Part shown: positions 55,847 to 64,000 of the stretch, piece after piece
Layout of the letters: each line of letters begins with the position of its first letter
How positions within the stretch are numbered: the stretch's first letter is position 1
Origin: Bradymonadales bacterium
Lineage (GTDB): Bacteria > Myxococcota_A > Bradymonadia > JAFGEP01
Reading direction: 5' to 3'
DNA length: 64,000 bases
NCBI GenBank assembly: GCA_016931535.1
Contig: JAFGEP010000150.1
Coordinates: forward strand, 1-64,000
Translations under genes and position numbers: made by a program
Notes under the pieces: generated by a model
The model's input: the letters and a program-made list of their open reading frames with translations, nothing else
What the model was told of the DNA's origin: nothing
Database searches by the model: none

Positions 55847-56734
55847 CTATCGTTCGCCGTCCTCTCGGCTCGGCAGAACCGCCTCACCGGGCCCGTGTCC
55901 ACCCCTCCCTGGACGGACCGGACCGACGGCGACCCTTCTCGTCGCATACTCTCCATCAAGCAGAACGTACCGCCCTATCAGCGGCTCACCATCCATGGTT
56001 ACAAAGACATCCGCCAGGCGATTCAACCGTTGCTCAAATCGGTCCTCTCCAATCCGAATCTCCATCGCATTGTTTCGCGTCAACAGGGAAAACCCCAACA
56101 GCTCATCAAAATGCACCTCGACCAGCTCATCGAATCGATCCAGCTCCAGCTCCCGATACCTCTCCGCCAGACGCAACGCGGTCTGCACGCGGGTGGCATT
56201 GATCTGCCCTTGATCCCCTCTCAAGACCGGTTCAATGCCGGTGATGAGAGGACCGTCCACCTCGGCCGCCCGACCGGCCTCGATCACGACCCCCTCGCCA
56301 TCGATCCGGAACAGCTCCCCGTAAAACAACCACCCCGCCGGTTGCCGTTCGGTCACATCGACATGGAGGGTCCGCGGCAGCTCACGCTCCACGCTGGCCG
56401 ATACGATCCAGGGATTGGCGAGCAGCAAGTGCTCCACCCGCTCTCCGTCCACTGTCAAGAGATTGCGCGGCTGATCCAACCCCGCCAATGTCAGGATCTC
56501 CTCCCGATCGACCATCTCGTTACCGGTCAACTGGATGGAGGTGATGAGGAAGTAGGGCGAGACCATCAAGGCGTGGTAGGCGTAGTAGATCCCCACCGGC
56601 AGGCTGGCGATCAAGGCCACGGTGATCAACAGGCGGGTGGTGAGCATCAGCGTGGTCCACAGCATTCTCCCAAAGGCGGTGGCCCGCTGGCCCAGCGTCC
56701 TTTTCCGCCTGTTCTTGCGGCGCAACCAACCCAT
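55847..56734 (-). CDS. ftsQ: Cell division protein FtsQ/DivIB
   Basis: The 295-aa protein has a basic cytoplasmic start (MGWLRRKNRRKR), one transmembrane helix (about 33-57), a POTRA domain (about 65-135, ITSIQLTGNEMVDREEIL) and the FtsQ domain with PRTLHVDVTERQPAG. It is a hub of the divisome in the inner membrane. It starts three bases after murG; murC, murB and ddl, often found here, are missing. Confidence 0.93.
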   Translation of the reverse strand: MGWLRRKNRRKRTLGQRATAFGRMLWTTLMLTTRLLITVALIASLPVGIYYAYHALMVSPYFLITSIQLTGNEMVDREEILTLAGLDQPRNLLTVDGERVEHLLLANPWIVSASVERELPRTLHVDVTERQPAGWLFYGELFRIDGEGVVIEAGRAAEVDGPLITGIEPVLRGDQGQINATRVQTALRLAERYRELELDRFDELVEVHFDELLGFSLLTRNNAMEIRIGEDRFEQRLNRLADVFVTMDGEPLIGRYVLLDGEYATRRVAVGPVRPGRGGHGPGEAVLPSREDGER

Positions 56735-56737
56735 GGC

Positions 56738-57820
56738 CTAGCACACCTCCAACAAGTCCAGGATGTCCTTGGCGATCCGCCTGGCCGCCTCGGGTCGGCC
56801 CAGCCGTTGGGCGGCCTGGCCCATGGCCGCAAGCGACCGATCGTCTGTCAACAACCCGACCAGCCTCTCGACCGGTGGGGCTGTTTTCAGCTCGTGGTCC
56901 AGAGCCAAAATCCCTCCCTGTCGTTCCACCACGGCGCGGGCGTTCTTCTCCTGGTGGTTGTCGGCAGCCTCCGGGAACGGGATGTACATGGCCGGCTTCC
57001 CCAGCGCCGTGATCTCGGCAACCGTGCTGGCTCCCGAGCGGCAGATGATGAAGTCCGCCCAGGTATAGGCGTCGGCCATGTCGTCGATGTACTCGTTCAC
57101 CTCGACGAACGGGACACCCCCGTAGCAGGCCTGGACCTCGGCGACACGGCCCTTCCCGGCGCTGTGGCGGATGGCCAGCTTGACACCGCGGCGTTCGACC
57201 TCCAGCAGCACCTCCGGCAAGAACAGGTTGAGAGAGGCCGCGCCTTGACTGCCGCCGATCACCAGCAGGTGGCGGGTTGGATCCGACCCCCTGGATACCA
57301 ACGCCTCCCTCTTCAGTAGAGAGGACCGTACCGGGTTGCCGAAAAACCGCACTCGATCGGGGGAGAACCAGCGGCTGCTCTCCTCGAAGGAGACATAGAT
57401 CCGATCCGCCAGCGGTCCCAGGATCCGGTTGGTCAGCCCTGGACGAGCGTTCTGCTCCAGGATGACGGTGGGGATCCCTCGCAGTGCGGCCGCCAGGGTC
57501 ACCGGTCCTGAGGCGTAGCCTCCCACGCCGATCACCACTTTCGGGTCGTGGCGCAGAGTGATCCGCACCGCCTGCAGCAGGCCGATGGGCAACCGCGCCA
57601 GGGTGGAGAGCTTGCCGGCCAACCCCTTCCCCTTGAGAAAGGCCACATCGATGAACTCGATGGGGATGCCCGCCTGGGGGACCAGCCGAGCTTCGAGGCG
57701 ATCGCGGGTTCCGACCCAGACGAAGCGGGCCTGGGGGAGCAGCCGCTCGAGCTCCGCGACCACCGCCAGCCCCGGGTTGATATGGCCCCCGGTGCCCCCG
57801 CCGGTGACCAGGATGGTCAT
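56738..57820 (-). CDS. murG: UDP-GlcNAc:lipid I N-acetylglucosaminyltransferase MurG
   Basis: MurG adds GlcNAc to lipid I to make lipid II on the inner face of the membrane. The 360-aa protein has GGGTGGHINPGL at its N-terminus, VIGVGGYASGP, NARPGLTNRILG and FIICRSGASTVAEI with FPEAADNHQ, all family motifs. The frame is open 31 codons further upstream to 57913, closer to the ftsW stop, but that extension is low-complexity and not family-like; its use cannot be excluded. Confidence 0.95.
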   Translation of the reverse strand: MTILVTGGGTGGHINPGLAVVAELERLLPQARFVWVGTRDRLEARLVPQAGIPIEFIDVAFLKGKGLAGKLSTLARLPIGLLQAVRITLRHDPKVVIGVGGYASGPVTLAAALRGIPTVILEQNARPGLTNRILGPLADRIYVSFEESSRWFSPDRVRFFGNPVRSSLLKREALVSRGSDPTRHLLVIGGSQGAASLNLFLPEVLLEVERRGVKLAIRHSAGKGRVAEVQACYGGVPFVEVNEYIDDMADAYTWADFIICRSGASTVAEITALGKPAMYIPFPEAADNHQEKNARAVVERQGGILALDHELKTAPPVERLVGLLTDDRSLAAMGQAAQRLGRPEAARRIAKDILDLLEVC

Positions 57821-57935
57821 CCCGGTGCCGGAGGTAGATCCGCCGCCATGTCCCGGTTCAGCCTGCGTTTTTGGCGTTGGTTCTTGGCCGCTCAACGATC
57901 CGATCTCCCTCATGCGCCATGCTGGTAGCAGGCGC

Positions 57936-59300
57936 TCAATCCAATCCCATCAAAAGGCCTCCCGCCTCCTTTTCCACCCGACTGGCCCGCACCTGGTCCC
58001 GTTTTCTCTTGAGCTTGCGCCGGGCTTTGGCCTCGGCCCGAAGGGCGCTGGTCTGCGCCCAGGTATCTTCGTTGTTCTGTGCGATGTTCTGCAGCACACC
58101 GACGACGAACAGGCAAACCACGATGCTGCTCCTTCCATAGCTGACGAAGGGCAATGTCAGCCCCTTGGTGGGTAGAAGCCCGGTGACCACCCCCAGGTTG
58201 GTGCCCGCCTGCAGGGTCAGCAGGCTGGCCAGACCGAAGGCCAGGTACCCGCCAAACGGGTCGTTGGCTCGGTAGGCGATCCGCACCGCACGCCACAAGA
58301 AGACCAAAAACAGGACGATGACCAGGCCCATCCCCAAAAGCCCCAGCTCGTGGCCGATGATGGTACCGATGAAGTCGTTCCACAGCTCCGGGACGTATCC
58401 CAACTTGAGGGGACCCTCGCCCAGGCCGGTGCCGGTGATCCCGCCCGAACCGAGGGCGATCCGGCTCTCGGTGATCTGCCAACCCGTTCCCTGCCGGTGG
58501 CTCTCCGGGTTGAGAAAGACCTGGATGCGCTGGAGCCGGTAGGGCGAGGAGACGACGGCATCATAGACCACAAAGCCAGCCGCCCCCGCCAAGGCCACCA
58601 GGTAGCTGATGCGCGCACCTCCGATGAACAGCATGATCCCCAGTATGGCCATCAAGATGGCGACCGTTCCGAAGTCCGGCTGCGGAAGCAGAAAGAGGAC
58701 CAATCCCCCGATCACCGCCACGTGGGGGATGAACGCCAGGCTGAAAAACCGCATCCGTTTCTCTTTCTTGCTGATGGAATAGGCCAGGTAGATGATCGCC
58801 GTCACCTTCACCAGCTCCGCCGGCTGGATTCTCAATCCCGCCAGCGCCAGCCAGCGCCGAGCTCCGCCCGCAGCCACCCCCAGACCGGGCAGGAGCACCA
58901 GCCCCAAGACCAGGAAGGAACCCGCGAGGATGGGGTACACCAGCCGCCGGTACCAGCGGTAGTCCAACCTCATCCCTACGACCAACGCCACAATCCCGAC
59001 CGCCACCCCACCCAGCTGTCGATGCAGGAAGTAGGTCGGATCGCCGTATCGATGGAGAGCCACCACCGAGCTGGCGCTGTAGATCATCACCACACCCAGC
59101 AAGGTCAGCCCCAAGGTCACCACCAGCAGAGGCACGTCGATGGGGCCTCTCTTGACGATCTGCACCGGTGTGGGATCCACCTCCGTTTCGGCTACCGCCA
59201 CCTGGTCCGCATCCAATGACAACACCTGGCCGATCTCCTCCTCCCCTGCTCCATTTTTCTTGACATCCGCCAGCAGTGCCGGCGGACGGTCTTCACTCAC
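57936..59300 (-). CDS. ftsW: SEDS-family peptidoglycan polymerase FtsW
   Basis: FtsW polymerises septal glycan with its partner penicillin-binding protein. The 454-aa protein has a 50-residue cytoplasmic N-terminus and about ten transmembrane helices. SEDS motifs are present: IYSASSV, RRWLALAGLRIQPAE, QPDFGTV and GLLPTKGLTLPFVSYG. The GTG start overlaps mraY's stop by four bases (GTGA), so the two are coupled. murD, usually placed between them, is absent. Confidence 0.95.
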   Translation of the reverse strand: MSEDRPPALLADVKKNGAGEEEIGQVLSLDADQVAVAETEVDPTPVQIVKRGPIDVPLLVVTLGLTLLGVVMIYSASSVVALHRYGDPTYFLHRQLGGVAVGIVALVVGMRLDYRWYRRLVYPILAGSFLVLGLVLLPGLGVAAGGARRWLALAGLRIQPAELVKVTAIIYLAYSISKKEKRMRFFSLAFIPHVAVIGGLVLFLLPQPDFGTVAILMAILGIMLFIGGARISYLVALAGAAGFVVYDAVVSSPYRLQRIQVFLNPESHRQGTGWQITESRIALGSGGITGTGLGEGPLKLGYVPELWNDFIGTIIGHELGLLGMGLVIVLFLVFLWRAVRIAYRANDPFGGYLAFGLASLLTLQAGTNLGVVTGLLPTKGLTLPFVSYGRSSIVVCLFVVGVLQNIAQNNEDTWAQTSALRAEAKARRKLKRKRDQVRASRVEKEAGGLLMGLD

Positions 59301-60433
59301 CTCAGCTTCAGACTGGCCAACGCAAACAAGGAAAGCAGGATGGCGATGATCCAGAAGCGCACCACCACCTGGGACTCGCTCCATTGCTTCTTCTCGAAAT
59401 GGTGGTGGATCGGGGCCATCAGGAAGATTCGCCGCCTAGTCGCCTTGTAGTAGTAGCGCTGGAGGATGACGCTGACCGCCTCCAGCACGAAAATGCCGCA
59501 AATGATGAGGGACAGCAGCTCGTTCTTGGTGGCCACCGCCAGCACGCCGATCGCCCCGCCGATGCTCAGACTGCCCACATCCCCCATGAAGATCTGGGCC
59601 GGAAAGGTGTTGAACCAGAGAAACCCCACCCCCGCGCCCATGATAGCCCCGGCAAAGATGGCCAGCTCCTGGACCCCCTGCACCTTGGCCAGGCCGAGAT
59701 AGTCCGCCAGGTCGAAAAAGTAGGTCTGGATCTCGCCATCCGGTGCCGTCACCCGGATACCCAGCGCCGTGGCTGCTGCGTAAGCCAGGATCAAAAATGT
59801 GCCCGAGGCCACGATGGAGGGCCCGATGGCCAGACCGTCCAGCCCGTCGGTCAGGTTCACCGCGTTCGACATCCCGACGATGGCCACCGAGGCGAAGGCC
59901 ACGTAGACCCAGAACGGCAGATCCAGGTGGAAGGCGTCCGGCTTGACAAAGGGGAAGTACAGGATGGTGCCGTAATCGGTCAGACCCAACAGCAGCGCCA
60001 TGGCCCCGATGGCGATGGCGAACTGGAACAGCAGCTTGTACTTGCCCGGTAGACCCCGCGAGTCGTGGCTTCTGACCTTCTTGATATCATCCACCAGCCC
60101 GATGGCGGCGTAGCCCGTAGTCACTCCCAGTGCCAGCCAGACGTATCCGTTGGCCAGATCGGCCCACAGCAGGGTGGGGACCACGATGGCAAACAGCATC
60201 AGGCTTCCACCCATGGTGGGGGTGTCCCGCTTCTTCTGGTGGGACTCATCCATCTCCTGGCGAATCACCTGGCCAACCCCGATCCGCTTGAGCTGGCGGA
60301 TGAACCAGGGGTACAAGAAAAAGCTGATGAGCATGGCGGTGACGGTGGCCGCGATGATCCGGAAGGAGGTGTAGCGGAATACCCGAAACGGGCCAAATAC
60401 CAGGCGCAGCTCGAACAGCAGTCGGAATAACAT
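59297..60433 (-). CDS. mraY: Phospho-N-acetylmuramoyl-pentapeptide transferase MraY
   Basis: MraY links UDP-MurNAc-pentapeptide to undecaprenyl phosphate, forming lipid I. The 378-aa protein has DTPTMGG, NLTDGLDGLA, FMGDVGSLSIGG and PIHHHFE in family order within ten transmembrane helices. Its ATG shares one base with the murF stop (TGATG). Confidence 0.97.
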   Translation of the reverse strand: MLFRLLFELRLVFGPFRVFRYTSFRIIAATVTAMLISFFLYPWFIRQLKRIGVGQVIRQEMDESHQKKRDTPTMGGSLMLFAIVVPTLLWADLANGYVWLALGVTTGYAAIGLVDDIKKVRSHDSRGLPGKYKLLFQFAIAIGAMALLLGLTDYGTILYFPFVKPDAFHLDLPFWVYVAFASVAIVGMSNAVNLTDGLDGLAIGPSIVASGTFLILAYAAATALGIRVTAPDGEIQTYFFDLADYLGLAKVQGVQELAIFAGAIMGAGVGFLWFNTFPAQIFMGDVGSLSIGGAIGVLAVATKNELLSLIICGIFVLEAVSVILQRYYYKATRRRIFLMAPIHHHFEKKQWSESQVVVRFWIIAILLSLFALASLKLR

Positions 60434-61917
60434 CAGATCGCTCCCTCAGACTCGCCGTCGATGGCCATCTTCTCCTCCGCTCCACCCGTCTCCACTGGAT
60501 GAAGCAGCGCAGCCACCACCTGCTCCAGGTGGATGGAGCGCGACCCCTTGACCAGGATCACGTCCCCTTCCCGTGCCGATTCACGGGCGGCCTCGGCACA
60601 CGGTCCCGCCTCCGAAAACCACGCCAGATCGGCCACCCCCTCGGATCGGGCCCCCGACAACAGCTCGGTTGCCATCTGGCCCACACCCCAGATCCGCACA
60701 CAGCCCGATCGGGCAGCATCCCGGCCAAGCAAACGATGATGCATCCCCGCCTGCTCTCCCAGCTCCAGCATGTCCCCGAAAATGGCCCACCGCCTGCCCG
60801 GCCGCTGCCGGTGAACCTCCAGCGCGGCACGCATCGAGCCGGGATTGGCGTTGTAACTGTCGTCCAGCACCCAGTAACCGCGAGGTGATTGGACCCACTG
60901 GGTCCGGCCTGCCACCGGTTGGATCTGGCTGGCAACCCGGGCCACGACCTCCGACCGCCGATCGGCGGGCAGCAGATCCCAGACCACTCCGACACAGGCC
61001 GCCAGGTTCAGGGCGTTGTGCTCACCCGGCAGGTTCAGCGCCACCTTCAATCGGCTGCTCTCCTGGTCGGCTCCCATCCGAACCGCGTAGTGGGCCACCG
61101 TGGGAGTGTCCCCCTGGAAATCGACCAGCTGGATGCAAGAGCCTGGGGAGGTGCCGAAGGTCCTGACCTCCCCCTCATAGCCGGGGGGCAACAGACCCTG
61201 CTCGCACCACCGTTGAGGAAGAACAGCCACCCCGGCAGCCGGCTTGCCACAGAAGATCCGCCCCTTCTCCCGCGCCACCCCGTCGATATCGGTGAACCCT
61301 TGCAGGTGCGCCGGCGAGATGGTCGTCACCAGGGCGCGGTCGGCGGGTGCCATAGCGATCAGCTGATCGATGTCCCCCGGACGGCTGGCCCCCATCTCCA
61401 GCACGGTGAACCGGTGATCCGGAGCGAGCTCGGCAAGCATCATCGGGAGGCCGATGTGGTTGTTCAGGTTACCCCGGGTGGCCAGAATCGGCCCCCCGGT
61501 CGCCTCCTGGAGCAGTCGCTCGATGAGGTTCTTGCTGGTGGTCTTGCCGTTGCTCCCCGTCAAGGCGATGGCGATGCGATCGGGCCTCAACCGCCCATGC
61601 TCCCTCCACAGAGCCGATCCCAGGCGGATCAGGGCCTGGTAGGTGTCCGCCACCACGATCGCCGCCTCGTCGGCGAGCACCTCCGGCTCCCGGCCACGCT
61701 CGACCAGAAAACAGCGGGATCCTCGGTTGCGTGCCTGATCGATGAACTCGTGCCCATCCCGTTGGCCCCTTAGAGCCACGAAGAGATTGGCGGGGGCAGT
61801 CGTTCGGCTGTCGTTCGAGATCCCGGCCACTCGACACCAGGCACAGCCCCGGACCTCCCCCCCGCACTCCTCGGCGATCCGTTGGACCGACCAGGTCTGG
61901 AAGATCGCCTCGCTCAT
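60433..61917 (-). CDS. murF: UDP-MurNAc-tripeptide:D-Ala-D-Ala ligase MurF
   Basis: MurF adds D-Ala-D-Ala in the last cytoplasmic step. The 494-aa enzyme has FVALRGQRDGHEF, the P-loop TGSNGKTTSKNL and DDSYNANPGSM, the MurF-type substrate motif. The ATG overlaps murE's stop by four bases (ATGA). Confidence 0.97.
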   Translation of the reverse strand: MSEAIFQTWSVQRIAEECGGEVRGCAWCRVAGISNDSRTTAPANLFVALRGQRDGHEFIDQARNRGSRCFLVERGREPEVLADEAAIVVADTYQALIRLGSALWREHGRLRPDRIAIALTGSNGKTTSKNLIERLLQEATGGPILATRGNLNNHIGLPMMLAELAPDHRFTVLEMGASRPGDIDQLIAMAPADRALVTTISPAHLQGFTDIDGVAREKGRIFCGKPAAGVAVLPQRWCEQGLLPPGYEGEVRTFGTSPGSCIQLVDFQGDTPTVAHYAVRMGADQESSRLKVALNLPGEHNALNLAACVGVVWDLLPADRRSEVVARVASQIQPVAGRTQWVQSPRGYWVLDDSYNANPGSMRAALEVHRQRPGRRWAIFGDMLELGEQAGMHHRLLGRDAARSGCVRIWGVGQMATELLSGARSEGVADLAWFSEAGPCAEAARESAREGDVILVKGSRSIHLEQVVAALLHPVETGGAEEKMAIDGESEGAI

Positions 61918-63479
61918 CGGGCGCCCTCCCCACCGTCTCTGCGCCATCCTTCCAGCACTTCCCTGGCTACTTGCCGATCGTCGAAGGGGATCAAGCGCCC
62001 CTTGATCTCCTGGGTGGTCTCGTGGCCCTTGCCTGCCAGCAGCAGGACCGCATCGGCAGGGGCGGCGGCGATGGCCCGGCTGATCGCGGCCCGCCGGTCG
62101 GGCTCCACCAGGTACCCCTCGGCCCCACCCGAAAGGGCGGACAGCTCCTTTTTACCGCTCTGCTCGACCCCTTGGCGGATGGCCTCGAGGATCCGGTCGG
62201 GCTCTTCGCTGCGGGGGTTGTCGCTGGTCAAGACGATCACATCGGCCAGCTCTCCGGCCACCTGTCCCATCTGGCTGCGCTTGGCGCGGTCCCGGTCTCC
62301 TCCACAGCCGAAGACCACCCAGAGCGCCCCCGGGCATCCCTCTCGCAGGGCTGCCAGGGAGCTACCCAAGGCCAGGGGGGTGTGGGCGAAATCGACGAAC
62401 ACCGCCGGACCCTGTCCCTCGTCGCGGGCTACCCGTTCCAATCGACCGGGAATCCCCTCCAACCGAGCGCAGCCTTCGGCGATGTGGACCGGTGCGATAC
62501 CGCAGGCATGGGCTACCGCAGCAGCCGCCAGAGCGTTGTAGATGTTGTGCCGACCCGGCAGCGGGAGGGCGACCTCGAGGCTCTCTCGACCCTCGAGGTG
62601 GAGGAGGAAACGGCTGGTCCCGACGGGGCTTTCCATCGGCTCCGCCCAGATCTGGGCCTGCCGATCAAGCCCAAAGCTCATCTTGGGAGCGTCCACCTCC
62701 TCAAACAGGCGGCGTCCATAGGCATCGTCCAGGTTGACCAGGGCCACACCCGGCTTGCCGACCTCTCGCGAGGCGACCAGCCGCTCCGTGAACAGCCGCC
62801 GCTTGGCGAGGTAGTACCGTTCCATGTCACCATGGAAGTCCAGGTGCTCTGGTGAGAGGTTGGTGAAGACGGCGGCATCGAAGACCGCCTCCTCCAGCCG
62901 GTTCATCATCAGCCCGTGGGAGGAGGCCTCCAGCACGACCGAGTCGGCACCCCGCTCGATGTAGTCATTCAACAGCGCCAGGAGGTCCAACGACTCCGGA
63001 GTGGTATTCTGCCCGTGGATCTCCCACTCGCCCAGGCGAAAAAAAATGGTGCCCATTAGAGCACACCGCCGGCCCGCCTGTGCCAGGATCGACTCCACCA
63101 GAAAAGCGGTGGTGGTCTTCCCGTTGGTGCCGGTGATCGCGATGGCGGTCAGACGCTCGAACGGCCTGGCATAGAAGCGGTTGGCCAACCTGGCCAGCGC
63201 CTCCCGCGAGTTGGGCACCACCAGGATGGGGACCGCCGGGTCTTTGACCAGGTCCTCCAGGGCGACCTCGCTGCGAGCATCGGTGACCAGGGCTACGGCG
63301 CCTTGCTCCAGTGCCCGGGGGATGAACCGATGACCGTCCACCCGCGATCCGACCAGGGGGACAAAAAGGGTCGAGCCCGTGACCTTGCGGCTATCGAAGG
63401 CGATGTGGGCGATCTCCGGGTTGCCGGCAGTCCGCCATCTGTTGCCGTTCAACCCTTCGATGAGCGCCTCGAACCTCAT
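61914..63479 (-). CDS. murE: UDP-MurNAc-dipeptide:meso-diaminopimelate ligase MurE
   Basis: The 521-aa enzyme has the P-loop TGTNGKTTTAF and, near the C-terminus, SDNPRSEEP. DNPR is the motif for meso-diaminopimelate specificity, so the peptidoglycan is of the Gram-negative type. The ATG overlaps ftsI's stop by four bases; GAGG lies five bases upstream. The frame extends upstream into ftsI but only the ATG fits the family. Confidence 0.97.
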   Translation of the reverse strand: MRFEALIEGLNGNRWRTAGNPEIAHIAFDSRKVTGSTLFVPLVGSRVDGHRFIPRALEQGAVALVTDARSEVALEDLVKDPAVPILVVPNSREALARLANRFYARPFERLTAIAITGTNGKTTTAFLVESILAQAGRRCALMGTIFFRLGEWEIHGQNTTPESLDLLALLNDYIERGADSVVLEASSHGLMMNRLEEAVFDAAVFTNLSPEHLDFHGDMERYYLAKRRLFTERLVASREVGKPGVALVNLDDAYGRRLFEEVDAPKMSFGLDRQAQIWAEPMESPVGTSRFLLHLEGRESLEVALPLPGRHNIYNALAAAAVAHACGIAPVHIAEGCARLEGIPGRLERVARDEGQGPAVFVDFAHTPLALGSSLAALREGCPGALWVVFGCGGDRDRAKRSQMGQVAGELADVIVLTSDNPRSEEPDRILEAIRQGVEQSGKKELSALSGGAEGYLVEPDRRAAISRAIAAAPADAVLLLAGKGHETTQEIKGRLIPFDDRQVAREVLEGWRRDGGEGAR

Positions 63480-64000
63480 GGCATCCTCGTCGTCAGGTCC
63501 CAAGACAGTTCGTACTGCCCGCGCAGGTAGAGATCGACCCCGGAACCCCTTCGAACTCGGGCGCCCACCGCCGGCCATTGATGTCTGACCAGCCCCCAAC
63601 CATGAATGGTCAGCTGGATCCCTTCCGATTCGGCCAGCTCCAGCGCCTCCGACAGAGTCAACAGCGTGAAGTCCGGCACCGTCACCCGTTCGCTGTCGTC
63701 GGTCGGAGGGGAAAACACCGGTGGTTCCTCCGGATCCGCCTGAGGCACGGTCTCTTGCGGCACCGGATCGGCAGCGGTGGCAGGTGCAGACTCCTGGGCC
63801 TCCCCCGCCTGGTCGGTGAACACGGCCCGGGTTGCCAAGGCCTGCTCGGCGACCCGAGCGAAAACCGGTGCCGCCACCACGCCGCCATAGTGGTCGACCT
63901 GCGGCTCATCGATCATCACGACGATGGTGAACTGCGGATCGTCGGCGGGAACGAACCCCGCAAAGCTGGCCATCCATAGATCCCCGTACAGACCGGTCTC
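63476..64000 (-). CDS. ftsI: Penicillin-binding protein 3 / FtsI, C-terminal part (start outside window)
   Basis: Only the last 174 residues are present. They hold the end of the transpeptidase domain (LYGDLWMASFAGFVPADDPQ, VVAAPVFARVAEQAL) and a single PASTA-like domain (about 106-165 of this piece, VPDFTLLTLSEALELAESEG). A Pro/Glu-rich linker joins them. A PASTA domain on a division transpeptidase occurs in several deltaproteobacteria and Gram-positives. The reading frame is open at the right edge. FtsI cross-links septal peptidoglycan with FtsW. Confidence 0.9.
   Translation of the reverse strand, partial: ETGLYGDLWMASFAGFVPADDPQFTIVVMIDEPQVDHYGGVVAAPVFARVAEQALATRAVFTDQAGEAQESAPATAADPVPQETVPQADPEEPPVFSPPTDDSERVTVPDFTLLTLSEALELAESEGIQLTIHGWGLVRHQWPAVGARVRRGSGVDLYLRGQYELSWDLTTRMP

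Overview
The window is GC-rich chromosomal DNA from a Gram-negative (diderm) bacterium. The repertoire points to a myxobacterium-like or deltaproteobacterial lineage (Myxococcota, Bradymonadota or a relative): many lipobox lipoproteins, FHA-domain signalling proteins, a sigma-54 activator with FHA and GAF domains, TPR- and HEAT-rich periplasmic proteins, paired MuiA-like lipoproteins and a very large secreted metzincin. The lineage is an inference from gene content; there is no rRNA to confirm it. I see no prophage, IS element, CRISPR array or integrase.

Layout. (1) 1-3.2 kb: the N-terminal 1021 codons of an FHA, proline-repeat, coiled-coil protein that runs off the left edge. (2) 3.2-7.9 kb: an apparent operon read leftward from a good promoter at 7.9 kb: a MinD/ParA-like plus RodZ-like HTH fusion, an 88-aa protein, an RluD-type pseudouridine synthase and a UbiB/ABC1 kinase-like protein. 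(3) 8-13.2 kb: PPC-domain lipoprotein, PanB, a small basic protein, MutY with an intact Nudix box, a CNT nucleoside transporter, and on the other strand a decayed piece of a YugP-type zinc metallopeptidase gene. (4) 13.2-22.7 kb: tetrapyrrole-methylase-like protein overlapping a multi-PAS histidine kinase, an M15-type peptidase, a rightward orphan adenine DNA methylase, ComF, an amidohydrolase lipoprotein, a tyrosine-phosphatase-like lipoprotein and a conserved 64-aa protein. (5) 22.8-34.2 kb: tandem MuiA-like paralogues and a TPR lipoprotein (leftward); divergently, a three-gene set of lipoprotein, membrane protein and degenerate MPN/JAMM-like protein; then a 994-aa soluble lytic transglycosylase. 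(6) 34.2-38.3 kb: DUF465, ScpA, M50 site-2 protease, initiator tRNA with its own promoter and terminator, and a homocysteine methyltransferase/MTHFR fusion. (7) 38.3-53 kb: a 1320-aa metzincin lipoprotein, a membrane glycosyltransferase, a small cysteine-containing protein, a WYL protein, an acidic TPR protein, a HEAT lipoprotein overlapping the FHA-GAF-AAA+ sigma-54 activator, and a large single-pass helical-repeat protein. (8) 53-64 kb: the division and cell wall (dcw) cluster ftsI-murE-murF-mraY-ftsW-murG-ftsQ-ftsA-ftsZ, tightly packed and leftward.

Together the window is dominated by envelope biology: lipid II synthesis and division (dcw), peptidoglycan turnover (lytic transglycosylase, M15 peptidase), and signalling to or from the envelope (histidine kinase, FHA proteins, sigma-54 activator co-expressed with a HEAT lipoprotein). 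The most interesting loci are the lipoprotein, membrane-protein and degenerate-MPN operon (28.4-31.1 kb), the HEAT lipoprotein/GAFTSA activator pair (46.8-50.4 kb) with its inverted repeat, the MinD-HTH fusion operon, and the dcw cluster lacking murD, murC, murB and ddl. No complete new system can be proved from sequence alone; the MPN operon is the best candidate.
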